Shown: piece by piece, positions 1 through 6,544 of the stretch
How positions within the stretch are numbered: position 1 is the stretch's first letter
How the letters are laid out: the number at the start of each line of letters is the position of its first letter
NCBI GenBank assembly: GCA_964637725.1
Contig: CAZWXH010000073.1
Span: 1-8,931 of the forward strand
From: CAZWXH01 sp964637725
GTDB lineage: Bacteria; Bacillota_I; Bacilli_A; Erysipelotrichales; Coprobacillaceae
DNA: 8,931 nucleotides
Reading direction: 5' to 3'
Program-made: the position numbers and the translations under genes
Notes under the pieces: model-generated
Databases searched by the model: none
The model's input: the letters and a program-made list of their open reading frames with translations, nothing else
What the model was told of the DNA's origin: nothing

Positions 1-57
1 TGAATTAATAAAACTTCACTAACTGATTACGTACATATTATACGAGGAGGATAAACT

Positions 58-672
58 ATGTTTAAGAAAATTTTTAGTAGAGATGAAGATGAAGACGATG
101 AAGTATTTGAAACTGTTGATCCAGTTCTAGAACTACGACGTAAAGAGAAGTTCAGTGCTCCATTAATTTATAATGATGAAGAAGATAAGCAAGAAGAAGT
201 CGTCGAAAAAAAAGAAACAGTTGTAAAAACACCTGTAAATTTTGATAATTCTTATCATATGAGTGAAATTATTTCACCAATGGCAGGAGTTATGAAGACA
301 AGTAAATCTAGTGCTGTAAAAGTTGCAAAACCAAAAGTCAAAAAAGTTAAAAAGGATAACGATGATTTAGTTCCTATCATTAGTCCATTTTATGGTCCTT
401 CAATAGTGGATGATAAAGAAGACTTAATTGAAGAAGAAGTCGTATTACCTAAAGATGATATGTTTGAAGATTTATCTGTTGAAAGTAATTTAAGAAATAT
501 TGCTCATATCGTTGCTGAAGAACAAGATCAATTAAAGATTATTGAAGAAAGAACTGGTGAGTTCAAATTAGATTTTAATAATACTAATGAGGATTCTTTT
601 ATAGATGAAATTGATGATTCTATGAGTTTAGATGAATTAATGAGTTTATATGAGAATAAATTTAAAGACTAA
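58..672 (+). CDS. Acidic protein of unknown function with two ISPxxG motifs
   Basis: A 204-residue protein that I do not recognise. It has no signal peptide, no membrane segment and no enzyme motif, so it is probably a cytoplasmic, largely disordered protein. The charge pattern is striking: an acidic patch at residues 9-21, a lysine-rich stretch at 91-99 (KPKVKKVKK), and an acidic second half. Two short motifs of the form I-I-S-P-x-x-G occur at residues 71-77 and 107-113, embedded in low-complexity sequence, and look like linear binding motifs. The C-terminal 140-200 region could form helices. The start is supported by a GAGGAGG site at 44-50 seven bases before the ATG. The stop overlaps the acpS start by one base, so the two are cotranslated. 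I see no convincing promoter in bases 1-57, so it may be transcribed from further upstream. An adaptor or scaffold role is inference only. Confidence 0.8.
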   Translation: MFKKIFSRDEDEDDEVFETVDPVLELRRKEKFSAPLIYNDEEDKQEEVVEKKETVVKTPVNFDNSYHMSEIISPMAGVMKTSKSSAVKVAKPKVKKVKKDNDDLVPIISPFYGPSIVDDKEDLIEEEVVLPKDDMFEDLSVESNLRNIAHIVAEEQDQLKIIEERTGEFKLDFNNTNEDSFIDEIDDSMSLDELMSLYENKFKD

Positions 673-998
673 TGGGAATTGGTGTTGATATAGTAGATCT
701 TGATCGTTTAGATATTGAAAATAAATATTTTGTAGAGAAAATATTATCTATTAATGAATATAAGGTCTTTTCTTCAATGAATTCTAAACAAAGAAGAACA
801 GAATACCTTGGAGGGCGTTTCGCTGCTAAGGAGGCTTATATGAAAGCTAAACAGCTAGGAATAGGTGCGATTAACTTCCATGATATAGAAATATTAAATC
901 ATGAAGATGGATCACCTTATTTAAATGATAAAAAAGCACAAATATCTATTTCTCATGAAAAAAAATATGCGATTGCATTCGTAATAATCGAAAAATGA
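672..998 (+). CDS. acpS: Holo-[acyl-carrier-protein] synthase AcpS
   Basis: AcpS moves the 4'-phosphopantetheine group from coenzyme A to a serine of acyl carrier protein, making it active for fatty acid synthesis in the cytoplasm. The family signature is clear: the N-terminal GIGVDIVDLDRL stretch with the metal-binding Asp6, and the RFAAKEAYMKA motif at residues 49-59 with the metal-binding Glu54. The C-terminal SISHEKKYAIA strand at residues 92-102 is also typical. At 108 residues it is slightly shorter than the usual 115-125, but both ends look complete. No separate ribosome site is visible; the ATG sits in a TAATG overlap with the upstream gene, which suggests translational reinitiation. 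The TGA stop lies inside the stem of the terminator that follows. Confidence 0.95.
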   Translation: MGIGVDIVDLDRLDIENKYFVEKILSINEYKVFSSMNSKQRRTEYLGGRFAAKEAYMKAKQLGIGAINFHDIEILNHEDGSPYLNDKKAQISISHEKKYAIAFVIIEK

Positions 999-1019
999 AG
1001 AAAATTTCTTCATTTTTTT
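991..1019 (+). terminator. Rho-independent terminator after acpS
   Basis: Bases 991-1003 (AAAAATGAAGAAA) are the reverse complement of 1005-1017, and a T run follows on the 3' side. The usable stem is AATGAAG/CTTCATT with a small A/T loop. The stem has A tracts on one side and T tracts on the other, so it could also work from the opposite strand. The acpS stop codon (996-998) lies within the stem. Confidence 0.8.
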
Positions 1020-1071
1020 ATATACCAAATTTTAAAATTGATTAGGTTTTCTGTCAAATTTCTACATATTC

Positions 1072-1102
1072 TTGAAAAAAATATATATTTATTTGAAAAA
1101 AA
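1072..1102 (+). repeat. Phased A-tract direct repeat upstream of the SSB promoter
   Basis: The 10-base word TTGAAAAAAA occurs at 1072-1081 and again at 1093-1102, exactly 21 bases apart, or two helical turns. T tracts follow at 1119-1125 and 1137-1142. Such spacing is known to favour intrinsic DNA bending. It lies within the 193-base gap between acpS and the SSB gene, which otherwise holds only the acpS terminator and the promoter. It could act as an upstream promoter element, or be a chance result of AT richness. Confidence 0.5.
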
Positions 1103-1131
1103 CTCAAAATTGAAAGCCTTTTTTTATAATT

Positions 1132-1159
1132 TTGCGTTTTTTGTTTTTCTTGTGATAAT
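1132..1159 (+). promoter_or_regulatory. Probable sigma-A promoter of the SSB gene (extended -10)
   Basis: A TGTGATAAT extended -10 element lies at 1151-1159 (hexamer GATAAT at 1154-1159). A TTGCGT -35-like hexamer at 1132-1137 is 16 bases upstream. Transcription would start near 1166, giving a leader of about 26 bases that carries the AAGGAGGG ribosome site at 1176-1183. The phased A tracts lie just upstream. Confidence 0.55.
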
Positions 1160-1191
1160 ACGATATATTTATATAAAGGAGGGAATGATAG

Positions 1192-1524
1192 ATGTTTAAT
1201 GAAGTTATACTTATTGGAAGATTGGCAGATAAACCCAAAGTCAAAGAAACACAAAATGGGATTAAGCTTTCCACAATTGTTATTGAGATTGAAAGACCGT
1301 ATCGTAATAATTTAGGAATCAAGGATAAAGACTATATTAATTGTGTTCTTTGGAAAGGAATCTCAGAAACTGTTAATGATTGTTGTGATATTGGTAGCTT
1401 TTTAGGTATCAAAGGAAGACTACAATCTAAAACATATGAAACTTCTGAGCGTCAAACGACAACAGTTTTTGAAGTAAAGGTAGAACATGTTGAGTTTCTA
1501 GACAAGTATTTAGTAAAAAAGTAG
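1192..1524 (+). CDS. ssb: Short single-stranded DNA-binding protein (SsbB-like)
   Basis: A 110-residue OB-fold SSB. The N-terminal MFNEVILIGRLADKPKVKET is the classic SSB opening. It is followed by the strand around residues 44-55 (DKDYINCVLWKG) and the GIKGRLQSKTYET stretch at residues 67-79, all expected of bacterial SSBs. It stops at about the end of the OB fold (ending YLVKK) and has no glycine/glutamine-rich linker and no acidic DDIPF-type tip, the part that recruits repair and replication partners. The length matches the competence-associated SsbB of Bacillus (about 113 aa) rather than the main replicative SSB (about 160-170 aa). A role in protecting incoming transforming DNA would fit the comG operon in the same window, but that is inference. 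The start is set by AAGGAGGG at 1176-1183. It is a single-gene unit with its own promoter and terminator. Confidence 0.9.
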   Translation: MFNEVILIGRLADKPKVKETQNGIKLSTIVIEIERPYRNNLGIKDKDYINCVLWKGISETVNDCCDIGSFLGIKGRLQSKTYETSERQTTTVFEVKVEHVEFLDKYLVKK

Positions 1525-1541
1525 TTAAACACTACTTTTTT
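1515..1541 (+). terminator. Rho-independent terminator after the SSB gene
   Basis: AAAAAAGTAGT at 1515-1525 pairs perfectly with ACTACTTTTTT at 1531-1541 around a five-base loop (TAAAC). The TAG stop codon of the SSB gene (1522-1524) is inside the stem. The A-stem/T-stem layout makes it potentially bidirectional. Confidence 0.85.
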
Positions 1542-1565
1542 ATTTCCTTTTTGTGTTTAATTGTG

Positions 1566-1571
1566 TAAAAT
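1566..1571 (+). promoter_or_regulatory. Possible -10 element for lepA
   Basis: TAAAAT at 1566-1571 is a good -10 match just downstream of the SSB terminator, and lepA needs a promoter here. No good -35 hexamer is found 16-18 bases upstream; the nearest sequences are pyrimidine-rich (TTTCCT). The call is therefore weak. Confidence 0.3.
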
Positions 1572-1586
1572 AGAGAAGTATAAATG

Positions 1587-1594
1587 AAAGGGAG
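1587..1594 (+). promoter_or_regulatory. Ribosome binding site that sets the lepA start
   Basis: AAAGGGAG at 1587-1594 lies eight bases before the ATG at 1603. An in-frame GTG at 1594 uses the last G of this site and so cannot be served by it, which argues for the ATG at 1603. Confidence 0.7.
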
Positions 1595-1602
1595 TGTCTT
1601 AT

Positions 1603-3483
1603 ATGAATATAGATCAATCACATATTAGAAATTTTTCTATAATTGCACACATTGATCATGGAAAATCTACACTTGCAGATAGAATACTTCAACTTACAGG
1701 TGCGGTGACTAATCGAGAAATGAAGGCCCAACTCCTTGATAGTATGGATCTTGAAAGAGAAAGAGGTATTACAATTAAATTAAATGCTGTTCAATTAACA
1801 TATACCGCTAAGAATAATGAAACTTATTTACTTCATTTAATCGACACGCCAGGTCATGTCGATTTTACTTATGAAGTTTCTCGTTCTTTAGCAGCGTGTG
1901 AAGGAGCAGTTTTAGTAGTCGATGCAGCACAAGGAGTAGAGGCGCAAACTCTTGCTAATGTGTTTTTGGCATTGGATAATGATTTGGAAATATTACCTGT
2001 TATTAATAAAATAGATTTACCAAGTGCTGATCCTGAGAGAGTTATCAGAGAAATCGAAGATATTGTTGGTTTACCAGCCGATGAAGCACCAAAAATTTCT
2101 GCAAAAACTGGTTTAAATATTATTGATGTTTTAGAAGATATTGTTTTAAATGTTCCATCTCCAAGTGGAAATGTTAATAATCCTACTCAAGCTTTAATAT
2201 TTGACTCTTTATATGACAGTTATCGTGGTGTAATTGTTTTTGTATGTATTAAAGAAGGTAAAATTAGAGTAGGGGATCATATCAAGTTTATGGCTACTGA
2301 TGCAGTTTATGAAGTGCTTGAAGTTGGTGTACGAAATCCTCGCGAAGTTAAGAAAGATGAATTACTAACTGGCGAAGTTGGTTGGATTGCCGCATCTATT
2401 AAATCTATCCAAGATGTTCATGTAGGAGATACTGTTACAACTACTGAAAATCTTTCTCGTGTTCAATTACCAGGATATCGTCAATTAAATCCAATGGTAT
2501 ATTGTGGTTTATATCCTATTGATAACGCAAGATATAAAGATTTAAGAGAAGCTTTAGAAAGAATGAAATTAAGTGATTCTTCTTTGATTTTTGAACCAGA
2601 AACATCACAGGCATTAGGATTTGGGTTTAGATGTGGTTTTTTAGGATTATTACATATGGATGTTATTGAAGAAAGACTAGAACGCGAATTTGATTTAGAC
2701 TTAATTGCGACAGCTCCTTCAGTTATATATCATTGTTTTTTAACAGATGGCTCAATGATTGAAATTGATAACCCCGCATTGTTACCTGATCCTCAAAAGA
2801 TTAACCATATTGAAGAACCTTATGTTAAAGCTTCAATAATGGCACCTCAAGAGTATGTTGGTGCTATAATGGAGTTGTGTNNNNNNNNNNGCCAAACTTG
2901 TCCTGGGCAAATTTCAAATTAGCCTGGCACCATTCATCCAGGCGCCCGGATTTTTGGCAAGCGTGGTGAATATCTTGATATAGAATATATTGATGATTTA
3001 AGAAGAAATGTTGTTTACCTTGTTCCTTTAAGTGAAATCGTATATGATTTCTTTGATAAATTAAAATCATGTACAAAAGGATATGCTTCCTTAGATTATG
3101 AACTAGATGAATACAAAACAAGTAAGTTAATGCGTATGGATATATTATTGAATGCTGAAGTTGTTGATGCCCTGTCAACAATTGTACATAAAGATTTTGC
3201 ATATAATAGAGGTCGTATTATTTGTGAAAAATTAAAAGAAATAATTCCAAAACAAATGTTTGAAGTTCCTATTCAAGCAGCCCTACAAGGTAAAGTGATA
3301 GCAAGAACAAACATTAAAGCAATGCGAAAAAATGTTTTAGCTAAGTGTTATGGAGGAGATATTTCTCGTAAAAAGAAACTTCTTGAAAAACAAAAAGAAG
3401 GTAAAAAACGAATGAAAGCAGTTGGTAGTGTTGAAATACCACAAGAAGCTTTTATGGCAATTTTATCAGTTGATGATGATTAA
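1603..3483 (+). CDS. lepA: Elongation factor 4 (LepA), interrupted by an assembly gap and foreign bases
   Basis: LepA is a ribosome-bound translational GTPase that can back-translocate tRNAs and helps translation under stress. All five G motifs are present, numbered from the ATG at 1603: AHIDHGKS 15-22, RGIT 54-57, DTPGH 81-85, NKID 135-138 and SAKTG 166-170. The N-terminal part runs cleanly to MELC at 2880. Homology resumes in the same frame at 2959 with KRGEYLDIEYID and continues through the LepA-specific C-terminal domain, including VLAKCYGGDISRKKKLLEKQ and the terminal VGSVEIPQEAFMAIL. Between them lie ten Ns and about 68 bases that do not encode LepA and contain an in-frame TAG at 2920-2922. 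Without this block the protein would be about 601-602 residues, the normal family length. I read the gene as intact in the organism and damaged only in this assembly. A terminator follows. Confidence 0.93.
2881..2890. other. Assembly gap (ten Ns) inside lepA
   Basis: Ten Ns join the lepA N-terminal part directly to a foreign fragment. Comparison with the LepA family suggests that only one or two codons are missing between MELC and KRG, so the true native gap is tiny. Confidence 0.95.
2891..2958 (-). pseudogene. Foreign fragment inside lepA, open on the minus strand
   Basis: These 68 bases are about half G+C, clearly richer than the flanking lepA, and match no part of LepA. On the minus strand one frame stays open and reads a protein-like KSGRLDEW followed by CQANLKFAQDKFG. 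The second part resembles the region of plasmid mobilisation (MobV/Pre-type) relaxases just before their HxDExxPH-like motif, but the stretch is too short for a firm call. The position, hard against an N gap in a conserved gene, points to a chimeric join or misplaced contig end rather than a real insertion. Its right edge is uncertain by a few bases, because GGCAAG could belong to either side. Confidence 0.5.
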
Positions 3484-3490
3484 GATAAAT

Positions 3491-3517
3491 GAGAGAATTT
3501 GTGAAATTCTCTTTTTC
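3491..3517 (+). terminator. Rho-independent terminator after lepA
   Basis: AGAGAATTT at 3492-3500 pairs with AAATTCTCT at 3504-3512 around a GTG loop, followed by a T run. The hairpin begins eight bases after the lepA stop codon. Confidence 0.85.
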
Positions 3518-3524
3518 TTTTGTG

Positions 3525-3557
3525 TTGATTTACTTTCAATATCGTTTATAATATAAT
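3525..3557 (+). promoter_or_regulatory. Sigma-A promoter of the PBP gene
   Basis: Two overlapping perfect TATAAT hexamers lie at 3547-3552 and 3552-3557. TTGATT at 3525-3530 is 16 bases from the first, and TTTACT at 3529-3534 is 17 bases from the second, so either pairing works. The ribosome site GGAGGTG (3565-3571) lies close behind, implying a very short leader. Confidence 0.7.
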
Positions 3558-3576
3558 AAGCAATGGAGGTGTATTT

Positions 3577-5619
3577 ATGGGGCTTTTTAAAAAGAGTGTT
3601 ATCAGATTTGATGGAACAAAAGAAATAGAAACAAAAATAAAAAACCAAACAGACAATGTCATCTCTAGACGATATAAGATATTAATCATGACTATGATAT
3701 GCATCGGTGTTTTCTTTGCATTACGTTTATTTATTACGCAAATAAAACAACAAGACTATTATGATTCTAAATTAGCTCAATATAATACTAATTTATTTGA
3801 AGCTGAGTCTTTTCGTGGGAATATATACGATCGTAATTACGAACGTTTAGTATATAATAAAAATGTCAATTGTGCGACTTATTATGCAGTCAAAGGTATA
3901 AAAGATAAAGAAATTGAAGTGATTATCAACTTCTTGATTCAAAATGTTAATGTTGAAACTGAGGAAATTACTTTAAGAGAAAAAAAAGATTACTTAATAA
4001 AAAAAGATAAGAAATATACTGATTCGTTAATCACCGAAGAAGAAAGAAAAGAAAATAATAGAAATGGTATATATGCTTTACAACTTCAAAGAATTACTGA
4101 AGAAATTATTAACGAAAAATTGACTGAACATGATCTAAAGTTTTATAAATTATATTATTCAATTAAAAACTGTACAAATGGTTCTTCTGTACTACTAGAA
4201 GGTTTATCTATTGAAGAAGCAAGTTTGATTGGTGAGAATTCATCATTATTAAGAGGAATTAAAGTGACTAATGATTGGATTCGTGAATATACATATCAAG
4301 ATAGTTTTAAACAAGTTTTAGGAAAAGTAACAACGAAGAAACAAGGTTTACCTGCAACGACTAAAGAAATATTGCTAGCAATGGATTATAGCAATGATGC
4401 TCGTGTAGGAACGAGCGGGATTGAACAACAATATGAATCAATATTAAGTGGTAAAAAAGCAACTTATTCGTTAACTTATGATGCCGCTGGTAATCCTCAT
4501 ATTAAATCTGTTTCTTCTGGTATTAAAGGTAATGATATACGTTTAACTATTGATTGGGAAATTCAACAAGCATTAGATGCCCAAATTGAAAGTGAATTAA
4601 AAAGACATACTGGTTATGAAGAACGATATAATAATCATATCTATGTCATTTTAACCGATCCTAATAATGGAGAAATTATTGCAATGTCTGGAAAACAAAG
4701 AAATCCAGAAACTGGAGAAATTATTGACTATGCAGCTGGAAACTATTTAAACGCTTATGAAATTGGTTCGACTTTTAAAGGGACAACTGTATATATGGGA
4801 TTTAAATATAATCTCATTCAACCAGGAACAAAATTTACGGACGAACCTTGGATAATCAAAGGAACTAACCCAAAAAAATCTTGGAAAAATTTAGGTGTCA
4901 TTGATGAAATTCAAGCATTATCACAATCATCAAATATCTATATGTTTAATATAGCAACACGTCTAGGAAAAGGAACATATGTTAAAAATCAACCTTTGGT
5001 TATCGATAAAAGTGCTTTTGACACAGTTAGAAAAAGTGCGGGTGAATTAGGTTTAGGAGTTAAAACTGGCATAGATGTTCCAACCGAATCTTTGGGATAT
5101 CGTGGTAGTTCAAGACAATCAGGGAACTTACTTGACTTTGTGATCGGACAATATGATACTTATACAACAATTCAAATTTCTCAATATATTTCTACTATCG
5201 CAAATGGTGGAAAAAGAATACAACCACATTTATTTTTATCTTCATTTAATGAAGATAGTGAAGGAAATAAAATAAAGTTACTTGAACATCAAGTGAATGT
5301 TTTAGATGATGTTTCAGAAGAAAAGGTTGCATTTGAACGCGTTCAAACCGGGTTTAGAGAAGGTGCTGTTAATGGTTTAGCAAAGAGTGTAAATGGATAT
5401 TATCAGCTAGCTGGTAAAACAGGGACTGCTCAAGTTTTTGATCCAGGATCTAGTAAAAGTATTCCAAATCATGCCTTTGTAGGCTATGCTCCATACAATG
5501 ATCCACAGATTTCTGTGTCTTGTATGACAGAGCGTCAAGAGAAATCAGAATCATGTAAACCGTTGTCTAAATTCGCTTTAACGAAATACTTTGATAAGTA
5601 TGGTGTAAAAAGTGAATAA
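3577..5619 (+). CDS. Class B penicillin-binding protein (peptidoglycan DD-transpeptidase)
   Basis: A 680-residue bPBP that cross-links peptidoglycan on the outer face of the membrane. A short cytoplasmic N terminus is followed by one membrane anchor at about residues 34-54. Next come the pedestal/dimerisation region, starting with the conserved RGNIYDRNYERLVY at 80-93, and then the transpeptidase domain. The three penicillin-binding motifs are present: STFK at 398-401 (active-site Ser398), SSN at 451-453 and KTGT at 614-617. The stretch RVGTSGIEQQYE at 276-287 resembles the elongation-type Firmicutes PBPs (PbpA/PBP2b/PBPH type) more than the septal type. The location next to rpmG and a YqgX-like gene also resembles the Bacillus pbpA neighbourhood. 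No C-terminal PASTA domains are seen. The start has GGAGGTG at 3565-3571. The 66-base gap to rpmG has no clear terminator, so the two may share transcripts. The exact orthologue name is uncertain. Confidence 0.93.
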   Translation: MGLFKKSVIRFDGTKEIETKIKNQTDNVISRRYKILIMTMICIGVFFALRLFITQIKQQDYYDSKLAQYNTNLFEAESFRGNIYDRNYERLVYNKNVNCATYYAVKGIKDKEIEVIINFLIQNVNVETEEITLREKKDYLIKKDKKYTDSLITEEERKENNRNGIYALQLQRITEEIINEKLTEHDLKFYKLYYSIKNCTNGSSVLLEGLSIEEASLIGENSSLLRGIKVTNDWIREYTYQDSFKQVLGKVTTKKQGLPATTKEILLAMDYSNDARVGTSGIEQQYESILSGKKATYSLTYDAAGNPHIKSVSSGIKGNDIRLTIDWEIQQALDAQIESELKRHTGYEERYNNHIYVILTDPNNGEIIAMSGKQRNPETGEIIDYAAGNYLNAYEIGSTFKGTTVYMGFKYNLIQPGTKFTDEPWIIKGTNPKKSWKNLGVIDEIQALSQSSNIYMFNIATRLGKGTYVKNQPLVIDKSAFDTVRKSAGELGLGVKTGIDVPTESLGYRGSSRQSGNLLDFVIGQYDTYTTIQISQYISTIANGGKRIQPHLFLSSFNEDSEGNKIKLLEHQVNVLDDVSEEKVAFERVQTGFREGAVNGLAKSVNGYYQLAGKTGTAQVFDPGSSKSIPNHAFVGYAPYNDPQISVSCMTERQEKSESCKPLSKFALTKYFDKYGVKSE

Positions 5620-5625
5620 AAGTTG

Positions 5626-5659
5626 TAGCATTTTGATAAACTTTATGCTATTATATTAT
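5626..5659 (+). promoter_or_regulatory. Possible rpmG promoter with overlapping inverted repeat
   Basis: TGCTATTAT at 5646-5654 is an extended -10 (TGN plus TATTAT). A second TATTAT at 5654-5659 lies 15 bases after a TTGATA at 5633-5638. The inverted repeat TAGCAT (5626-5631) / ATGCTA (5645-5650), with a 13-base spacer, spans the same region. It could be an operator or a weak hairpin. The ribosome site GGAGGTG follows at 5674-5680. Confidence 0.45.
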
Positions 5660-5685
5660 GGCGAAGTCATTATGGAGGTGTAGAA

Positions 5686-5835
5686 ATGAGAGAAAATATC
5701 ATTTTAAAATGTACAGAATGTGGTGAAGAAAATTACATCAATACAAAGAATAAAAGAAATCATCCAGACAGAATGGAAGTTCAAAAATACTGTTCTAGAT
5801 GTAATAAAAAGACTACTCATAAAGAAAAGAAATAA
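5686..5835 (+). CDS. rpmG: 50S ribosomal protein L33
   Basis: A 49-residue protein of the large ribosomal subunit. It starts MRENIILKCTECGEENYI and ends in a lysine-rich tail, as expected for L33. Two CxxC pairs (Cys9/Cys12 and Cys36/Cys39) make it the zinc-binding (C+) form; many bacteria also keep a cysteine-free copy used when zinc is scarce. The start has GGAGGTG at 5674-5680. It lies between the PBP gene and the metallohydrolase gene and is closed by its own terminator, whose stem begins within the TAA stop. Confidence 0.95.
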   Translation: MRENIILKCTECGEENYINTKNKRNHPDRMEVQKYCSRCNKKTTHKEKK

Positions 5836-5852
5836 GCCTTACGGCTTTTTTT
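5834..5852 (+). terminator. Rho-independent terminator after rpmG
   Basis: AAGCC at 5834-5838 pairs with GGCTT at 5843-5847 around a TTAC loop, followed by a T run to 5852. The left arm begins within the rpmG TAA stop codon. Confidence 0.85.
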
Positions 5853-5877
5853 CTTTATACAAAGGAGGAAAATTGTA

Positions 5878-6489
5878 ATGATAAAACGTTTAATACTTGG
5901 TAATATGCAAGTTAATTGTTATGTTGTCTATAATGATAAGAAAGAGTGTATTGTCATTGATCCTGGTGATATAGGGAAGAAGGTCGTTAATTATATTGAA
6001 GAAAACGAACTTCATTTACAAGCTATTTTGTTAACTCATGGACATTTTGATCATATTGGAGCAGTAGATTATTTATATCAAAGGTATCAATGTAGTATTT
6101 ATAGTCATGTAGATACTCAAAAGCTGATTCGTGATCCCAAACTTAATCTTTCAATATATGAAACACCATTTGTGATTAATTCACCTATTATGGAATCAAC
6201 TGCTTTAATGAATATTGCTGGTTTTGATATTGAATGGATGTTACTTGAAGGGCACTGTCAAGGAAACAGTATGATTTATATAAAGAATGAAAATGCATTG
6301 TTTAGTGGTGATGTTTTATTTGCTGGTTCTATTGGTAGATTTGATTTTCCAACTTCTTCAAATTTGGAAACAAAAAAATCAATGCAAAAGATTAAACAAT
6401 TAGATTTTGATGCTCGTTTATTACCTGGACATGGTGAAGAAAGTACTCTTTCTTATGAACAAAAGAATAATCCTTATTTAAAGTCATAA
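5878..6489 (+). CDS. Metallo-beta-lactamase-fold hydrolase, YqgX/glyoxalase II-like
   Basis: A 203-residue cytoplasmic MBL-fold enzyme. The dinuclear metal site is complete: THGHFDH at residues 53-59 (His54, His56, Asp58, His59), His126 in EGHCQGNSM, Asp145 in FSGDVLF and His185 in PGHG. The overall order, including GRFD at 153-156 and the NNPY near the C terminus, is that of the short glyoxalase II-like group that includes Bacillus YqgX. Those enzymes hydrolyse thioesters such as bacillithiol or glutathione conjugates, but the substrate here cannot be read from sequence. The strong AAGGAGGA site at 5862-5869 sets the start. In Bacilli a yqgX-type gene also lies near comG, so this is conserved neighbourhood rather than evidence of a competence role. 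A terminator separates it from comGA. Confidence 0.9.
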   Translation: MIKRLILGNMQVNCYVVYNDKKECIVIDPGDIGKKVVNYIEENELHLQAILLTHGHFDHIGAVDYLYQRYQCSIYSHVDTQKLIRDPKLNLSIYETPFVINSPIMESTALMNIAGFDIEWMLLEGHCQGNSMIYIKNENALFSGDVLFAGSIGRFDFPTSSNLETKKSMQKIKQLDFDARLLPGHGEESTLSYEQKNNPYLKS

Positions 6490-6507
6490 AAATTTATGAC
6501 TTTTTTT
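6480..6507 (+). terminator. Rho-independent terminator between the MBL gene and comGA
   Basis: AAAGTCATAAA at 6480-6490 is the reverse complement of 6493-6503, with a T run to 6507. The TAA stop of the MBL gene (6487-6489) is in the left arm. This separates the hydrolase transcript from the comG operon. Confidence 0.8.
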
Positions 6508-6536
6508 GTTAAAAAAAAAGAAAAAACAAAAATAAA

Positions 6537-6544
6537 TACGTATA
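6537..6544 (+). promoter_or_regulatory. Candidate competence promoter box upstream of comGA
   Basis: TACGTATA at 6537-6544 matches seven of eight bases of TACGAATA, the cin/com box read by the alternative sigma factor ComX in streptococci and relatives. The DNA upstream (about 6511-6536) is almost pure A with no TTGACA-like -35, so a normal sigma-A promoter is not apparent. Against the call, the box is only eight bases from the ribosome site at 6552-6558, leaving little room for a transcript start, and the element is short in very AT-rich DNA. Confidence 0.3.

Noticed and set aside
28..48. TACG-containing sequence before the first gene as another competence box
   Set aside because: TACGTACA and TACGAGGA are poor matches to TACGAATA and run into the ribosome site. 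The genes downstream have no link to transformation.
1054..1322. Two minus-strand open frames over the acpS-SSB gap and the SSB 5' end
   Set aside because: They overlap the SSB coding sequence and the A/T tracts, encode low-complexity Phe/Ile/Lys-rich peptides without domains, and are explained as shadows of the AT-rich DNA.
1594..1602. GTG start for lepA nine bases upstream
   Set aside because: The GTG shares its first base with the ribosome binding site. The ATG at 1603 has proper spacing and gives a normal LepA N terminus.
2920..2922. In-frame TAG as a natural nonsense mutation in lepA
   Set aside because: The stop lies in foreign bases next to an N gap and not in LepA sequence. Both flanking parts are highly conserved, so this is an assembly problem and not gene decay.
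2864..3202. Minus-strand open frame across the lepA gap
   Set aside because: Most of it is antisense to conserved lepA. Only the 68-base foreign fragment reads like a protein, and that part is reported separately.
3466..3648. Minus-strand open frame between lepA and the PBP gene
   Set aside because: It covers the lepA terminator and the PBP promoter on the other strand, has a low-complexity product, and shows no family resemblance.
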